A stretch of 64,000 nt of DNA from Rhodococcus tibetensis (GCF_024438035.1 NZ_JANFQF010000003.1:248001-312000), one strand, 5' to 3'; numbered from the stretch's first letter, positions 27,156-36,225 are shown. The notes: generated by a model not told the origin, from the sequence alone. Numbers and translations are program-made.

Positions 27156-28585
27156 GCACAGCGGTCGTGGTCGGTAGCGGGCCCAACGGGCTCGCTGCCG
27201 CGGTCCACCTCGCCCGGCACGGCGTCGAGGTTCAGGTCCTCGAGGCGGCCGACACCATCGGCGGCGGCACCCGCTCCAGCGAACTCACTCTTCCGGGACT
27301 CCTGCACGACGAGTGTTCCGCGTTCCACCCCATGGGAGCCGGGTCGCCGTACCTCCAGACCCTCGACCTCGAGCGGTACGGCTTGACGTGGAAGTGGCCG
27401 GAGATCGACTGCGCCCATCCCCTCGACACCGGGGAAGCCGGGCTCCTGCATCGCTCCGTGCGCGCGACCGCCGCCGGCCTCGGCGCGGACGGGCCTCGCT
27501 GGCAGCGCATGTTCGGCGGACTCGCCGACGGCTTCGACGACCTCGCCGCCGACCTCATGCGTCCGATCGCGAACGTGCCCCGTCATCCGCTGAAACTCGC
27601 CAGCTTCGGACCCCGGGCGTTGCTGCCGGCGACCACGACCGCCCGGTGGTGGCGCACCGAGAAGGGCCGAGCACTGTTCGGTGGTGTGGCCGCGCACGCG
27701 TACTACCGGCTCGACCGTCCGGCCACCTCCGCGGTCGGATTGATGATCGTCGCCGCAGGCCACCGGTACGGGTGGCCGGTGGCAGAGGGCGGATCGCAAT
27801 CGATCACGGGCGCGCTGGCGGCCATGCTCACCGACTGGGGCGGGAAGATCTCGACCGGTGTCCGGGTGGACAATATCGCCGACATTCCCCCGGCAGACGT
27901 CGTCCTGCTCGATCTTTCACCGTCGGCCGCACTGCACATCCTCGACGAGCGTGTGCCCCAGAGAGTCGCACGGGCGTATCGCCGGTTCCGACACGGACCG
28001 GCGGCGTTCAAGGTGGACTTCGCCGTCGAGGGTGGGGTGCCCTGGCGCAACCCGGACTGCGGTCGCGCCGGAACCGTCCACCTGGGTGGCAATTTCGCCG
28101 AGATTGCCGCCGCCGAACGCGACGTCGCGACGGGGACGATGCCGCCGCGGCCGTTCGTCCTCGTCGGACAGCAGTATCTCGCCGACCCCGGGCGATCGAA
28201 AGGAACCCTGCATCCGCTGTACGCGTACGCCCACGTCCCGCACGGGTACACGGGCGACGCGACCGAGGCGATCACCGCGCAGATCGAGCGGTTCGCGCCC
28301 GGGTTCCGCGACCGGGTCGTCGCCACGGTCAGCAGCGGGCCCGTGAAGCTCGCCGAGTCCAACGCCAACTACGTCGGCGGCGACATCATCGGCGGCGCCA
28401 ACAGCGAAACCCAGGTGGTACTCCGGCCGCGCATCGCCCTCGACCCGTACAGCACCGGCGTACCGGGAACCTATCTGTGCTCGGCCTCCACGCCGCCGGG
28501 CGCCGGCGCTCACGGGATGAGCGGATACAACGCCGCCCGATCCGCACTGCGCTACCTGCGCAGACACGGTGACGATGTGCTGTAG
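27152..28585 (+). CDS. Phytoene desaturase-like FAD oxidoreductase
   Basis: This 477-residue flavoprotein has the N-terminal dinucleotide fold VVVGSGPNGLAAAVHLARHG (GxGxxG), then the second FAD strand EAADTIGGGTRSSE. The C-terminal FAD motif is about GTYLCSASTPPGAGAHGMSGYNAA. This layout fits CrtI/amine-oxidase superfamily enzymes that desaturate or oxidise lipophilic substrates. It starts with GTG and overlaps the DUF3556 gene by 4 bp (GTGA), so the two are translationally coupled and may act on the same membrane substrate. No phytoene synthase is nearby, so a carotenoid role is not supported. Confidence 0.88.
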   Translation: MSTAVVVGSGPNGLAAAVHLARHGVEVQVLEAADTIGGGTRSSELTLPGLLHDECSAFHPMGAGSPYLQTLDLERYGLTWKWPEIDCAHPLDTGEAGLLHRSVRATAAGLGADGPRWQRMFGGLADGFDDLAADLMRPIANVPRHPLKLASFGPRALLPATTTARWWRTEKGRALFGGVAAHAYYRLDRPATSAVGLMIVAAGHRYGWPVAEGGSQSITGALAAMLTDWGGKISTGVRVDNIADIPPADVVLLDLSPSAALHILDERVPQRVARAYRRFRHGPAAFKVDFAVEGGVPWRNPDCGRAGTVHLGGNFAEIAAAERDVATGTMPPRPFVLVGQQYLADPGRSKGTLHPLYAYAHVPHGYTGDATEAITAQIERFAPGFRDRVVATVSSGPVKLAESNANYVGGDIIGGANSETQVVLRPRIALDPYSTGVPGTYLCSASTPPGAGAHGMSGYNAARSALRYLRRHGDDVL

Positions 28586-28860
28586 CAATTTCGATGTATG
28601 CACGCAGTTGCAGCCATTACCTAGTGTGATCAGTCCTCACCGATCGGAATGGACTTGCAGTACCGGCGCGGAGGCCGACGCGCCCTCCGGACGAGTGCGA
28701 GTGACACAGACGACTCCGTACTCAACAGCGTGCATCGACACCGCAGCGATCCTGCGGTGTCGAGCGCGCGGCCCACGACACTCACGACAAGGAACCGGCG
28801 AACCATACTGAATCGACTGGACGCAGCGGCCCTAGCGGCAGCCGGGCTGTCCTGCGGTGG

Positions 28861-30144
28861 CTACATCCCCCTCGCCTGATCCGGTGTCAGGACCACTGGT
28901 CCCAACCATTGGCACGCGAGCAGGGCCAGTTCTACGGCCAGGCGGTCCCGGGTGAAGTCCTCACCTCGTTCCTCCGCCGCCCGCTTCACCCGGTATTTCA
29001 CTGAGTTGTAGTGCAAATCGAGCATTTTTGCGGCAGCAACATTGCTGAGGTTGTTTGCGAGGTAGACCTGCACGGTCTCGCGCAGGCGGGCCGCATTCTC
29101 GGTGTCGGCGGCTAGGCCGCGCAAGACGCTGCGTACCCACATACGGGTAGCCGCGAGGTCCTCTGTCAGCAGTGCGACGGTCGACACTCCTGGTTCGTCG
29201 TACGCGGTCACGACAGGCGCGTTCTTTCCCGCAGCGATGGCGAGCGCTCGTGCGCGTTGAGCACGCGTGTACGACTGCCGGAATCCTTCCGGGCCGTGGG
29301 TAATTCCGCCGACGGCCATAACCAGCCCCGAGTGACGGGCATGGAGGAAATCGCGCAGTTCACCGTAACCTCGCCCGGGAGCCGAGCGTGTACCGAGGGG
29401 AACCCAGACCCATCCGGTGACACGGTCGGCCGCGACGAACAATGGATCGGTCACTGCCCCCATGAACATCGAGAAGTCGTGTGCAGTCGATTCGATTCTG
29501 GCCAGCATGTCGCCTGATCCGGTATCGGGATCCCAGATGATGGCCGCCAGGTGATTTTGATGCAGAACATAGTTGAGGGCAGCGCTGGTCCCTGCGTCCG
29601 GTTGTTCGTTGCCCGCCAGGATTTCCTGGACTCGGACGGCACGAACGCTGCTTTGGTGTGCCAACCACCGTTCCCGTTCGCGCTCGTAGACTGCTACAAC
29701 CTGCTGCGACACCCTGTCGATGTACACCGACATCACGGTAATGATGCGCTCGAGCACCGGAACGCCGAACTCCGGCTCAACCGCTTCCTCGCCCAACTCG
29801 TCGAAGACCAACTTGAGAAGACTGGTCTGTCCGAGTCGATATGCGCGCACGAGTGCGTTGACGGGAACCCCTTGCTGAGCAAGACGTCTCGCGTACTCCA
29901 CGGCCGCCGCTGGAGGCTCCAGATTCTCCGGTGCAATGTTGTGCTGCAGCGTGTGAAAGATGGTGTCAAGGTTACTCTCGACACTCGCCCCGAGCAGCTC
30001 GACCAGCTGCCGATCGGCACGCAAATCGGGAATCTCGGTGTACAACACGTCGGCGATGTTTGCAGTCAGCGACACCAACCGCTGGTTCAGAGAGCTTGCG
30101 ATTCGTGCGACCAACAGCGCGGTGCGCTCGTCGTGTGAAGCCAT
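28861..30144 (-). CDS. PucR-family transcriptional regulator
   Basis: This 427-residue regulator has a central GGDEF-like/CdaR region and a C-terminal PucR-type helix-turn-helix: ETVQVYLANNLSNVAAAKML, then HYNSVKYRVKRAAEERGEDF. The N-terminal half is helical (RLVSLTANIADVLYTEIPDL). PucR-type regulators in Rhodococcus often sit beside catabolic or acyl-CoA genes. Neighbours here are the FAD-oxidoreductase operon and a thiolase/acyl-CoA dehydrogenase set. Effector unknown. The ATG at 30144 begins MASHDERTALLVARIA. Confidence 0.87.
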   Translation of the reverse strand: MASHDERTALLVARIASSLNQRLVSLTANIADVLYTEIPDLRADRQLVELLGASVESNLDTIFHTLQHNIAPENLEPPAAAVEYARRLAQQGVPVNALVRAYRLGQTSLLKLVFDELGEEAVEPEFGVPVLERIITVMSVYIDRVSQQVVAVYERERERWLAHQSSVRAVRVQEILAGNEQPDAGTSAALNYVLHQNHLAAIIWDPDTGSGDMLARIESTAHDFSMFMGAVTDPLFVAADRVTGWVWVPLGTRSAPGRGYGELRDFLHARHSGLVMAVGGITHGPEGFRQSYTRAQRARALAIAAGKNAPVVTAYDEPGVSTVALLTEDLAATRMWVRSVLRGLAADTENAARLRETVQVYLANNLSNVAAAKMLDLHYNSVKYRVKRAAEERGEDFTRDRLAVELALLACQWLGPVVLTPDQARGM

Positions 30145-30267
30145 GCGAAGACAATAGAGCAGTTATCGCCTGCGCATGAGGATTCACCTAGAGCGCCATC
30201 CTCCGACGCCCTGCCTGCACGTTTCTCTTCAGCCGACAGTCCACGTCCCCACCCACACGACACGGGC

Positions 30268-30519
30268 TTGTCCGGAGAGAACAGGGGAAGTCGCGGCATC
30301 GGACTTGCGATCGCCCGGGCAATCGCGAGCCGCGGTGGAAACATCGTCGTGTTGGCCAAGTATGGAATGACGCTGGCGGCGGTGGGCGACCTCCTCGGCG
30401 GCTCCGAAAGCCTCCGGCACTCAAGCTCTCCCGAGATCATGGCCGACGCTGCAATTGAACTACTCAGCCGTCCGGCCGGCACCGACAACGGTCGCACAGT
30501 CCTCGCCACTGCGGGATGA
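30268..30519 (+). pseudogene. Remnant of an HSDL2-like short-chain dehydrogenase
   Basis: This 83-codon in-frame remnant keeps three separated pieces of an SDR. They are the Rossmann start SRGIGLAIARAIASRGGNIV, the YxxxK region reduced to AKYGMTLAAVG, and the C-terminal DLLGGSESLRHSSSPEIMAD with AAIELLSRPAG. In intact relatives well over 100 residues separate the first two pieces and roughly 35 the next two. The first junction falls at LAK, a tripeptide expected at both sites, which suggests deletion between short direct repeats. The catalytic Ser and NNAG motif are missing. A nonfunctional product is expected. Confidence 0.7.
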
Positions 30520-30613
30520 CACTGCATTTATCTAGTTGAGGTGACCACGCTTTCTGTGAGCACGTCGAGACAACGCCGTTCCGCCCGCCGGCGGACCCGG
30601 GTGTCAGTGAGCT

Positions 30614-31810
30614 CTAGACACCCTCGACGATGGCGGCCATTCCCTGTCCTCCGCCGATGCACATCGTGATGAGCGCCTTGCCGCCGCCACGCCGCCGCAA
30701 TTCATGAAGAGCAGTGGTCGTCATCCGCGCACCGGTCGCGCCGATGGGGTGGCCGAGTGAGATGCCGGACCCGTTGACGTTGAGGCGGTCCCGGTCGTCG
30801 AACCCCCATTCCTTCAGGACGCCGAGTACCTGACACGCGAAGGCCTCGTTCAGCTCGATCAGAGTGAAGTCGTCGAAGGTCGCACCGGTCCGGTGGAACA
30901 GCTTGGACGTGGCCGCGACCGGTCCGAGACCCATCAGTGCCGGTTCGCACCCGGCGGCGGCCCACCCTGTCAGAAATCCCATCGGCTCGAGGCCGAGTTC
31001 GCCGAGTTCGTCCTCGGCCACGACGAGCATTGACGACGCCGCGTCGTTCTGCTGGGACGCGTTGCCCGCGGTGACGACACCCTCCGGGAGGGCACTGCGC
31101 AGCCACGCCAACGTCTCGGAGGTGGTTTCTGCGCGAATCCCCTGGTCACGCGCTACTACGGACACGTTGCCCTTGCGGTCGGCCATCTTCACCTCGATCA
31201 CCTCGTCGTCGAATTTTCCTGCCTCCCAGGCGGTATGGGCCTTCGCGTGGCTGTCGGCAGCGAAGGCGTCCGACTCCTCACGGCCGACGCCACACCGTGC
31301 CGCGACGTTCTCGGCGGTCTCGATGATCCCGCTGATCTTCCCGAACCTCCATTCCGGTTGGGAGCGTTCGCGCCCGCGGTCGAGGCGGTCGTACAGGTTC
31401 AGCGAGCCGGCCCGAGTGCCCCAGCGGGCACCGGTGGTGTAGTGCTCGATGTTGCTCATCGACTCGACGCCACCGGCGAGCACGACGTCGGCTGCACCGG
31501 TTTGCACCATCATCGACGCCGTCACGAGGGCCTGTAGTCCCGTGCCGCACCGGCGGTCGGTCTGCAGTCCGGCGACGCCGATCGGCAGTCCCGCTTCGAG
31601 AGCCGCCCACCGGCCGATGCACGGGGCCTCGGAGTTGGCGTACGACTGCCCCATCACGACGTCCTCGATGAGGATCGGGTCGATCCCCGACTGCGTCACA
31701 GTCTCTTTGATCACGCTGGCGGCCAACGTTTCTGCTGGGACGTCGCGCAGTGCGCCGCCGAAGCGGCCGACCGCGCTGCGGACCGGGACGACCAGTGCTG
31801 CTCTCCGCAT
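30614..31810 (-). CDS. Acetyl-CoA acetyltransferase (thiolase)
   Basis: This 398-residue thiolase has the nucleophile Cys88 (TDRRCGTGLQAL), the histidine in GHPIGATGARM and the second cysteine in CIGGGQGMA, so all catalytic residues are present. It would cleave 3-ketoacyl-CoA in beta-oxidation or condense two acetyl-CoA. It precedes an SDR remnant and follows an acyl-CoA dehydrogenase on the same strand (gap 55 bp), suggesting a beta-oxidation operon. Which chain length it prefers is not evident. Confidence 0.93.
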   Translation of the reverse strand: MRRAALVVPVRSAVGRFGGALRDVPAETLAASVIKETVTQSGIDPILIEDVVMGQSYANSEAPCIGRWAALEAGLPIGVAGLQTDRRCGTGLQALVTASMMVQTGAADVVLAGGVESMSNIEHYTTGARWGTRAGSLNLYDRLDRGRERSQPEWRFGKISGIIETAENVAARCGVGREESDAFAADSHAKAHTAWEAGKFDDEVIEVKMADRKGNVSVVARDQGIRAETTSETLAWLRSALPEGVVTAGNASQQNDAASSMLVVAEDELGELGLEPMGFLTGWAAAGCEPALMGLGPVAATSKLFHRTGATFDDFTLIELNEAFACQVLGVLKEWGFDDRDRLNVNGSGISLGHPIGATGARMTTTALHELRRRGGGKALITMCIGGGQGMAAIVEGV

Positions 31811-31865
31811 ATGATTTTCCTTGTTTCAGGAAGCCAGGGCTCCACAGATCACTTTGTGTACGGGT

Positions 31866-33035
31866 TCAGAGTGCTTTCTTCGCTTCGCGGACGAGGCCGC
31901 CGCCGATGATCAGCCGCTGGATCTCGCTGGTGCCCTCGTAGAGACGAAGCAGGCGGATGTCCCGGTAGATACGTTCGACCGCAACACCTCTCATGTATCC
32001 GCTACCACCATGAACCTGCACCGCGAGGTCGGCCACCTTGCCTGCCATCTCGGTGCAGTACAGCTTCGCCACGGACGGGGCGATCCGCCGGTCCTCACCG
32101 CTGACGTACTTCTGCGCCGCCTCGCGCACCAGCGCGCGGCCCGCGGACACGCCCACCTGCTGGTCGGCGAGCATGGCCTGCACCAGTTGGAAGTCACCGA
32201 TCGGGGTGCCGCCCTGCTTCGTGACCGCCGCGAAGGCGACGGACTCGTCGAGCGCGCGCTGGGCACTGCCGACGGCGAGGGCGGCGATGTGCACGCGGCC
32301 CCGGGCAAGGGAGGTCATGGCGGCGCGGTAGCCGGCCTCCTCGCTGCCGCCGACCAGGGCGGATTCGGGGACGCTGACGTCGTCGAACGCGACCTCCGCC
32401 GTCCAGGCACCCTCCTGGCCCATCTTCTTGTCTTTCGGGCCGACCACTACACCCGCAGTGTCGGCGGGAACGAGGAACACCGCGATCCCGGTGCCCGTCT
32501 CGTCAGCGGGACGGGTGCGGGCGAACACGACGAACAGATCGGCCGACGGCGCGTTGGTGATGAAACGCTTGGTCCCGTCGATCGTCCACTTGCCGTCCTT
32601 CAGGACAGCGCGGGTGGTCAGGCCCGCCGGGTTCGACCCTGCCTCCGGCTCGGTCAGCGCGAACGACGCGACCACGTCACCGGACGCGATGCGCTCGAGC
32701 CATTCCGACTTCTGCTCGTCCGTACCGAAATTCACCAGCACCTGGCCGGCGATCCCGTTGTTGGTGCCGAACATCGACCGCAACGCCAGACTCGTATACC
32801 CGAACTCCATCGCCAGTTCCACGTCTTGCGTGAGGTCGAGTCCGAGCCCGCCCCACTGCTGCGGGATGGCGTATCCGAACAGACCCATCGCCGCCGCCTT
32901 ACGGCGAATGTCGTCCGGAATCACATCTTTGTCCGCGATTTCGCTCTCTCTCGGAATTACTTCCTTCTGAATGAAGGTTCTCGTCTGCGCGAGAATGTCC
33001 TTGAAGTCTTCGTCACTTACTTCACGTTCAGCCAT
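31866..33035 (-). CDS. Acyl-CoA dehydrogenase
   Basis: This 389-residue flavoenzyme oxidises acyl-CoA to enoyl-CoA. Signatures are FALTEPEAGSNPAGL, KRFITNAPSADLFVVFARTRP, a C-terminal catalytic-type region VQVHGGSGYMRGVAVERIYRD and the terminal YEGTSEIQRLIIGGGL. The ATG at 33035 (MAEREVSDED) is preferred over a TTG 18 bases upstream. A consensus promoter places its -10 just 6 bases before this ATG, suggesting a leaderless message. It is the first gene of an operon with the thiolase downstream. Confidence 0.92.
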   Translation of the reverse strand: MAEREVSDEDFKDILAQTRTFIQKEVIPRESEIADKDVIPDDIRRKAAAMGLFGYAIPQQWGGLGLDLTQDVELAMEFGYTSLALRSMFGTNNGIAGQVLVNFGTDEQKSEWLERIASGDVVASFALTEPEAGSNPAGLTTRAVLKDGKWTIDGTKRFITNAPSADLFVVFARTRPADETGTGIAVFLVPADTAGVVVGPKDKKMGQEGAWTAEVAFDDVSVPESALVGGSEEAGYRAAMTSLARGRVHIAALAVGSAQRALDESVAFAAVTKQGGTPIGDFQLVQAMLADQQVGVSAGRALVREAAQKYVSGEDRRIAPSVAKLYCTEMAGKVADLAVQVHGGSGYMRGVAVERIYRDIRLLRLYEGTSEIQRLIIGGGLVREAKKAL

Positions 33036-33070
33036 GAGGCGAATATCTCGCAACCCGGCCCGGGTGTCAA
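33036..33070 (-). promoter_or_regulatory. Promoter of the acyl-CoA dehydrogenase, apparently leaderless
   Basis: On the left strand TTGACA (33070-33065) is followed by a 17-base spacer, GATATT (33047-33042) and six bases before the ATG. The -35 is a perfect sigma-A consensus and the spacing is ideal. Transcription would begin at or next to the A of the start codon, and no ribosome site is present, which fits a leaderless mRNA. Confidence 0.7.
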
Positions 33071-33383
33071 GTGCGTGACGGAGCGGAAACGCCCTGCACA
33101 GAGGCGATTACAAACCATAGGAAGAGGTTAACTCTCGGTTTCCTTCGGTGTCTTTGACGACGGCGGATAAAAGCACTTGACTAGGTGGCAGCCTCCGGAC
33201 GAATTCCTCGACTCGGACATATTCGCGAACAAAGAAATTTACCTAGTGAGATGAGATATTCCCGAACAGCTTCCGGATCCACGGCGATTACGGCTACTTC
33301 GGATCACCTCATGCTCGAGGCACCGTCCCTCTCACCGGTGCAGGCATCCACCCCGGACAACGACAATCCAAGGGAACACACAC

Positions 33384-33908
33384 ATGACACTTCTCGAGGG
33401 ACGGGTCGCCGTCGTCACCGGCGCGGCCCAGGGAATCGGTTTCGAGATGGCCCGCAAGTTCGCGAGCGAGTCGCTCGCCGATTTCCGCTCCGTCATCGAC
33501 GTGCACCTGCAGGGCGCGTGGCTGGGCACCCAGATCGCGTCGATCGCGATGCGGGAAGCCGGCAAGGGTTCGATCGTGAACATCTCGTCGATCTCGGGCA
33601 AGGTCGGCATGGTCGGGCAGACCAACTACAGCGCCGCGAAGGCCGGCATGGTGGGTCTGACCAAGGCGGCCGCGAAGGAGGTCGCTCACCTCGGGGTCCG
33701 GGTCAACGCGATCCAGCCTGGCGTGGTGAATACGGACATGATCCGTGCCCTGCGCGCCGAGATCATCGAGGCGAAGCTCGAGGAGGTCCCGATGGGCCGC
33801 GGCGCCGAACCCGAGGAGATCGCCAACGTGGCATTGTTCCTCGCGTCCGATCTGTCCAGCTACATGACGGGCACCGTCCTGGAAGTCACCGGCGGACGTC
33901 ACATCTGA
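33384..33908 (+). CDS. Short-chain dehydrogenase with internal deletion
   Basis: This 174-residue SDR is too short (family about 245-255). It has [18 protein letters not shown] at the N terminus, then jumps directly to [21 protein letters not shown]. The segment with the acidic NAD(P)-selecting strand, the DVT loop and NNAG, about 75 residues, is missing. The catalytic Ser (ISSISG) and YSAAK remain, and the C terminus ([21 protein letters not shown], then VTGG) is intact. Deletion is in frame, so a protein is made, but cofactor binding is probably lost. It is divergent from the acyl-CoA dehydrogenase operon and is followed 43 bp later by a LysR gene. Confidence 0.8.
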   Translation: MTLLEGRVAVVTGAAQGIGFEMARKFASESLADFRSVIDVHLQGAWLGTQIASIAMREAGKGSIVNISSISGKVGMVGQTNYSAAKAGMVGLTKAAAKEVAHLGVRVNAIQPGVVNTDMIRALRAEIIEAKLEEVPMGRGAEPEEIANVALFLASDLSSYMTGTVLEVTGGRHI

Positions 33909-33950
33909 CAACCGGCGGATCGGTCGCGACGCAGGCAGTAGTCTGCACTG

Positions 33951-34820
33951 GTGGAGTCGCGACACGTCGAGTACTTCCTTGCCACCGTCGACAACGACGG
34001 CTTCGCACTCGCGGCAGAGGCCCTAAGCGTCACCAAGCCGTCGTTGTCGAAGGGGCTGCGCAATCTCGAGCGTGACCTCGGTGTCGAACTGTTTCACCGT
34101 GTTGGCCGCGGCCTGGTGCTCAGTGCGGCGGGCAAGGCATTCGTCGGTCCGGCGCGGAAGATCGTGCGAGACCTGGTGGCCGCCGAAAGCTCACTTGTCG
34201 ACGTCTCGGGACTGCCGCGCGGCCGACTCGACATCTGCGCGTCGGCGCACGTCGCGGAAGGCCCTGTCACGGAACTGATCGGGTCCTTCCGCAAGCAGTA
34301 TCCCGGCGTGGTCGTCCGGCTCGCCGACCTGCGACCGGTCGACGTCATCGCGTCGCTGATCCGCGACGGCCACTGTGAAATAGCCTTCAGTCATTTCCCC
34401 TTTGCTGCAGCAGGATTGACGACGCGCGCCCTCGGAATTCACGAGTACTGGCTGGTTGTCCCACAGGACGCCGAGATCACCTGGCGTGATCCGTTCCCCC
34501 TCGACGACCTTCCGAATATTCCCGTGGTGGGGCTACCGAAGGAATCGTCGTCGCGCACCGTCATCGAGAAGGCGCTGCAGGCCGCAGGGAGCCGGACGAT
34601 CATGTCGGCCGTCGTCGAGCAGCGGGAAGCCGTCGGCGCGTTCGTCGTCGAGGGCGTAGGAATGTCGTTCATGGAACGCACCCTTGCGGAACGGGCCGCA
34701 GTCGGCGGCGCGCGGATCTGCACCCTCGACCCGCCGATCACCGCCCCGTACGGGGTGATCTACGACGAAGCCCGGCTGTCTCCGGCCGGACGGGCCTTCC
34801 TCGACTCGCTCGCGCCGTGA
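33951..34820 (+). CDS. LysR-family transcriptional regulator
   Basis: This 289-residue LysR regulator has an N-terminal winged helix-turn-helix (HVEYFLATVDNDGFALAAEA, then LSVTKPSLSKGLRNLERDLG) and the usual two-lobed effector domain. It starts with GTG at 33951, 43 bases after the truncated SDR gene on the same strand. Its 3' end overlaps a second, convergent LysR gene by 61 bases. It may control the SDR or acyl-CoA dehydrogenase genes. Effector unknown. Confidence 0.9.
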   Translation: MESRHVEYFLATVDNDGFALAAEALSVTKPSLSKGLRNLERDLGVELFHRVGRGLVLSAAGKAFVGPARKIVRDLVAAESSLVDVSGLPRGRLDICASAHVAEGPVTELIGSFRKQYPGVVVRLADLRPVDVIASLIRDGHCEIAFSHFPFAAAGLTTRALGIHEYWLVVPQDAEITWRDPFPLDDLPNIPVVGLPKESSSRTVIEKALQAAGSRTIMSAVVEQREAVGAFVVEGVGMSFMERTLAERAAVGGARICTLDPPITAPYGVIYDEARLSPAGRAFLDSLAP

Positions 34821-35653
34821 TCCCCGTCGAGCGCGGCGATGAACGCCGCCGCCGCGGGCGGAACCGGATCCGGTCGATGGACGAGACCGATGGTGCGCAC
34901 CTCCGGCGGTGTGAGCGAGCGCACCACGACCCCCGGAAGTTCCTGCTCGGCGACGCGCCGCGGGAGCAGGGTCGCCCCCGCGCCCTGGACAACCAATTCC
35001 CACATCGATTGACGATGCGCACACTCGACGGCGATGTTGTTCACCGGCAGTCGCGGACGCGACCCGATCTCCACGATCATCGGAATGTCGGCAAGCAGAT
35101 CGACTGACACCGGGTCGGGTAGCTCGATCGCCAGATCGGCGTGAAGTGCGAGCACGATCTCCTGTTCCCCCACCAACCGGAACTCGAGCCCCTGGTTGTC
35201 GACGAGAAGTTCGGTGAGCCCGAGGTCGCACTCACCTGACCGGACCGCGCGGCCCACGCGGTCGGGAACGTCCGCCGACACCGTGGACAGGAGCACCCGA
35301 GGGAACTGTTGATGGAACCGGCCGATGAGACGCGGAAGCGGATCGGCGGCAAGGGAATTGAGAACAGCAATGGTCAGCGTGCCGGACCGCAATTCCGCGA
35401 CGTCGTGCACGACGGCCCGTGCTCGCTCGACATCTGCGAGGACCTGCCGTGCCGCATGCGCGAACGACATACCCGCCGGGGTGATCCGCAGCTTCCGCCC
35501 CCCGCGATCGAACAGTTCGACACCCAGATCGCGTTCGAGAGTGCGGATCGCCTGCGACAGCGACGGCTGCGCGATGAACAGGGCACGCGCGGCCTCGGTA
35601 ACACTGCCGTGATCGGCCACGGCGACGACGTACTCGGCGTCCCGGATATCCAC
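34760..35653 (-). CDS. LysR-family transcriptional regulator (convergent)
   Basis: This 297-residue LysR protein has the HTH DAEYVVAVADHGSVTEAARA, then FIAQPSLSQAIRTLERDLG, and a C-terminal effector domain ending in a Ser/Arg-rich tail (SESRKARPAGDSRASS). Its 3' end overlaps that of the preceding rightward LysR by 61 bases, so each message is partly antisense to the other. Target unknown; upstream (right side) lies the cold-shock gene on the same strand. Confidence 0.9.
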   Translation of the reverse strand: MDIRDAEYVVAVADHGSVTEAARALFIAQPSLSQAIRTLERDLGVELFDRGGRKLRITPAGMSFAHAARQVLADVERARAVVHDVAELRSGTLTIAVLNSLAADPLPRLIGRFHQQFPRVLLSTVSADVPDRVGRAVRSGECDLGLTELLVDNQGLEFRLVGEQEIVLALHADLAIELPDPVSVDLLADIPMIVEIGSRPRLPVNNIAVECAHRQSMWELVVQGAGATLLPRRVAEQELPGVVVRSLTPPEVRTIGLVHRPDPVPPAAAAFIAALDGDHGASESRKARPAGDSRASS

Positions 35654-35753
35654 GACTCGAGTTTAGCTACCTGGGGTCGGTCCGCCGCTTCATCTGCGGG
35701 CCCGACTCCGCCTGCCGGCTTCGGACAGCCGACTGGAATGCACGCGTCCGGGA

Positions 35754-35783
35754 CGGGGCCGCTTCCACATGGACGCGGCCCCG
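35754..35783 (-). terminator. Terminator-like hairpin after cspA
   Basis: A perfect 9-bp GC-rich stem (GGGGCCGC and its complement, plus a closing C-G pair) with a 12-nt loop lies 10 bp beyond the cspA stop. No U-run follows, as is common in actinobacteria. Confidence 0.6.
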
Positions 35784-35793
35784 CGGAGGCTCG

Positions 35794-35997
35794 TCAGACG
35801 GCCCGCACACCCTGGGCTTGCGGACCCTTCTGGCCCTGGCCGACCTCGAACTCCACTCGCTGGTTCTCGTCGAGTGATTTGTAACCGCTGCCCTGAATCT
35901 CCGAGAAGTGAACGAAGAGGTCAGCTCCGCCGTCGTCCGGTGTGATGAATCCGAAACCCTTCTCGCCGTTGAACCACTTCACAACGCCCTGTGCCAT
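35794..35997 (-). CDS. cspA: Cold-shock protein
   Basis: This 67-residue single OB-fold nucleic-acid chaperone has [18 protein letters not shown] (RNP1) and DLFVHFSEI (RNP2). It binds single-stranded RNA or DNA and melts secondary structure. The ATG at 35997 follows GGGAGACAAAGAG; the longer frame adds only MRQGDKE. It is a single-gene unit with a hairpin after the stop. Confidence 0.95.
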   Translation of the reverse strand: MAQGVVKWFNGEKGFGFITPDDGGADLFVHFSEIQGSGYKSLDENQRVEFEVGQGQKGPQAQGVRAV

Positions 35998-36225
35998 CTC
36001 TTTGTCTCCCTGCCGCAACTACGAGCCAGGACCTCACAACGAAGTCCCGATCTCACCCCTGATCCTGCCAGCCTGCGAGATTTGTTCAACGGCCCGGTTC
36101 CGCCGAGCAAGCCAGGATCTCGTTCGGTGCGGTCACTCCTCCGATGGACCGGCAATGAGAACCGGCATCAGTGGAGGTCAGGCTGTCCGAAAGAGTGGCC
36201 GGCGGGTTCGGGTAAGTTTCCGCAC

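Noticed and set aside
28586-28860. Short rightward frames after the FAD oxidoreductase
   Set aside because: No ribosome site and no protein-like composition.
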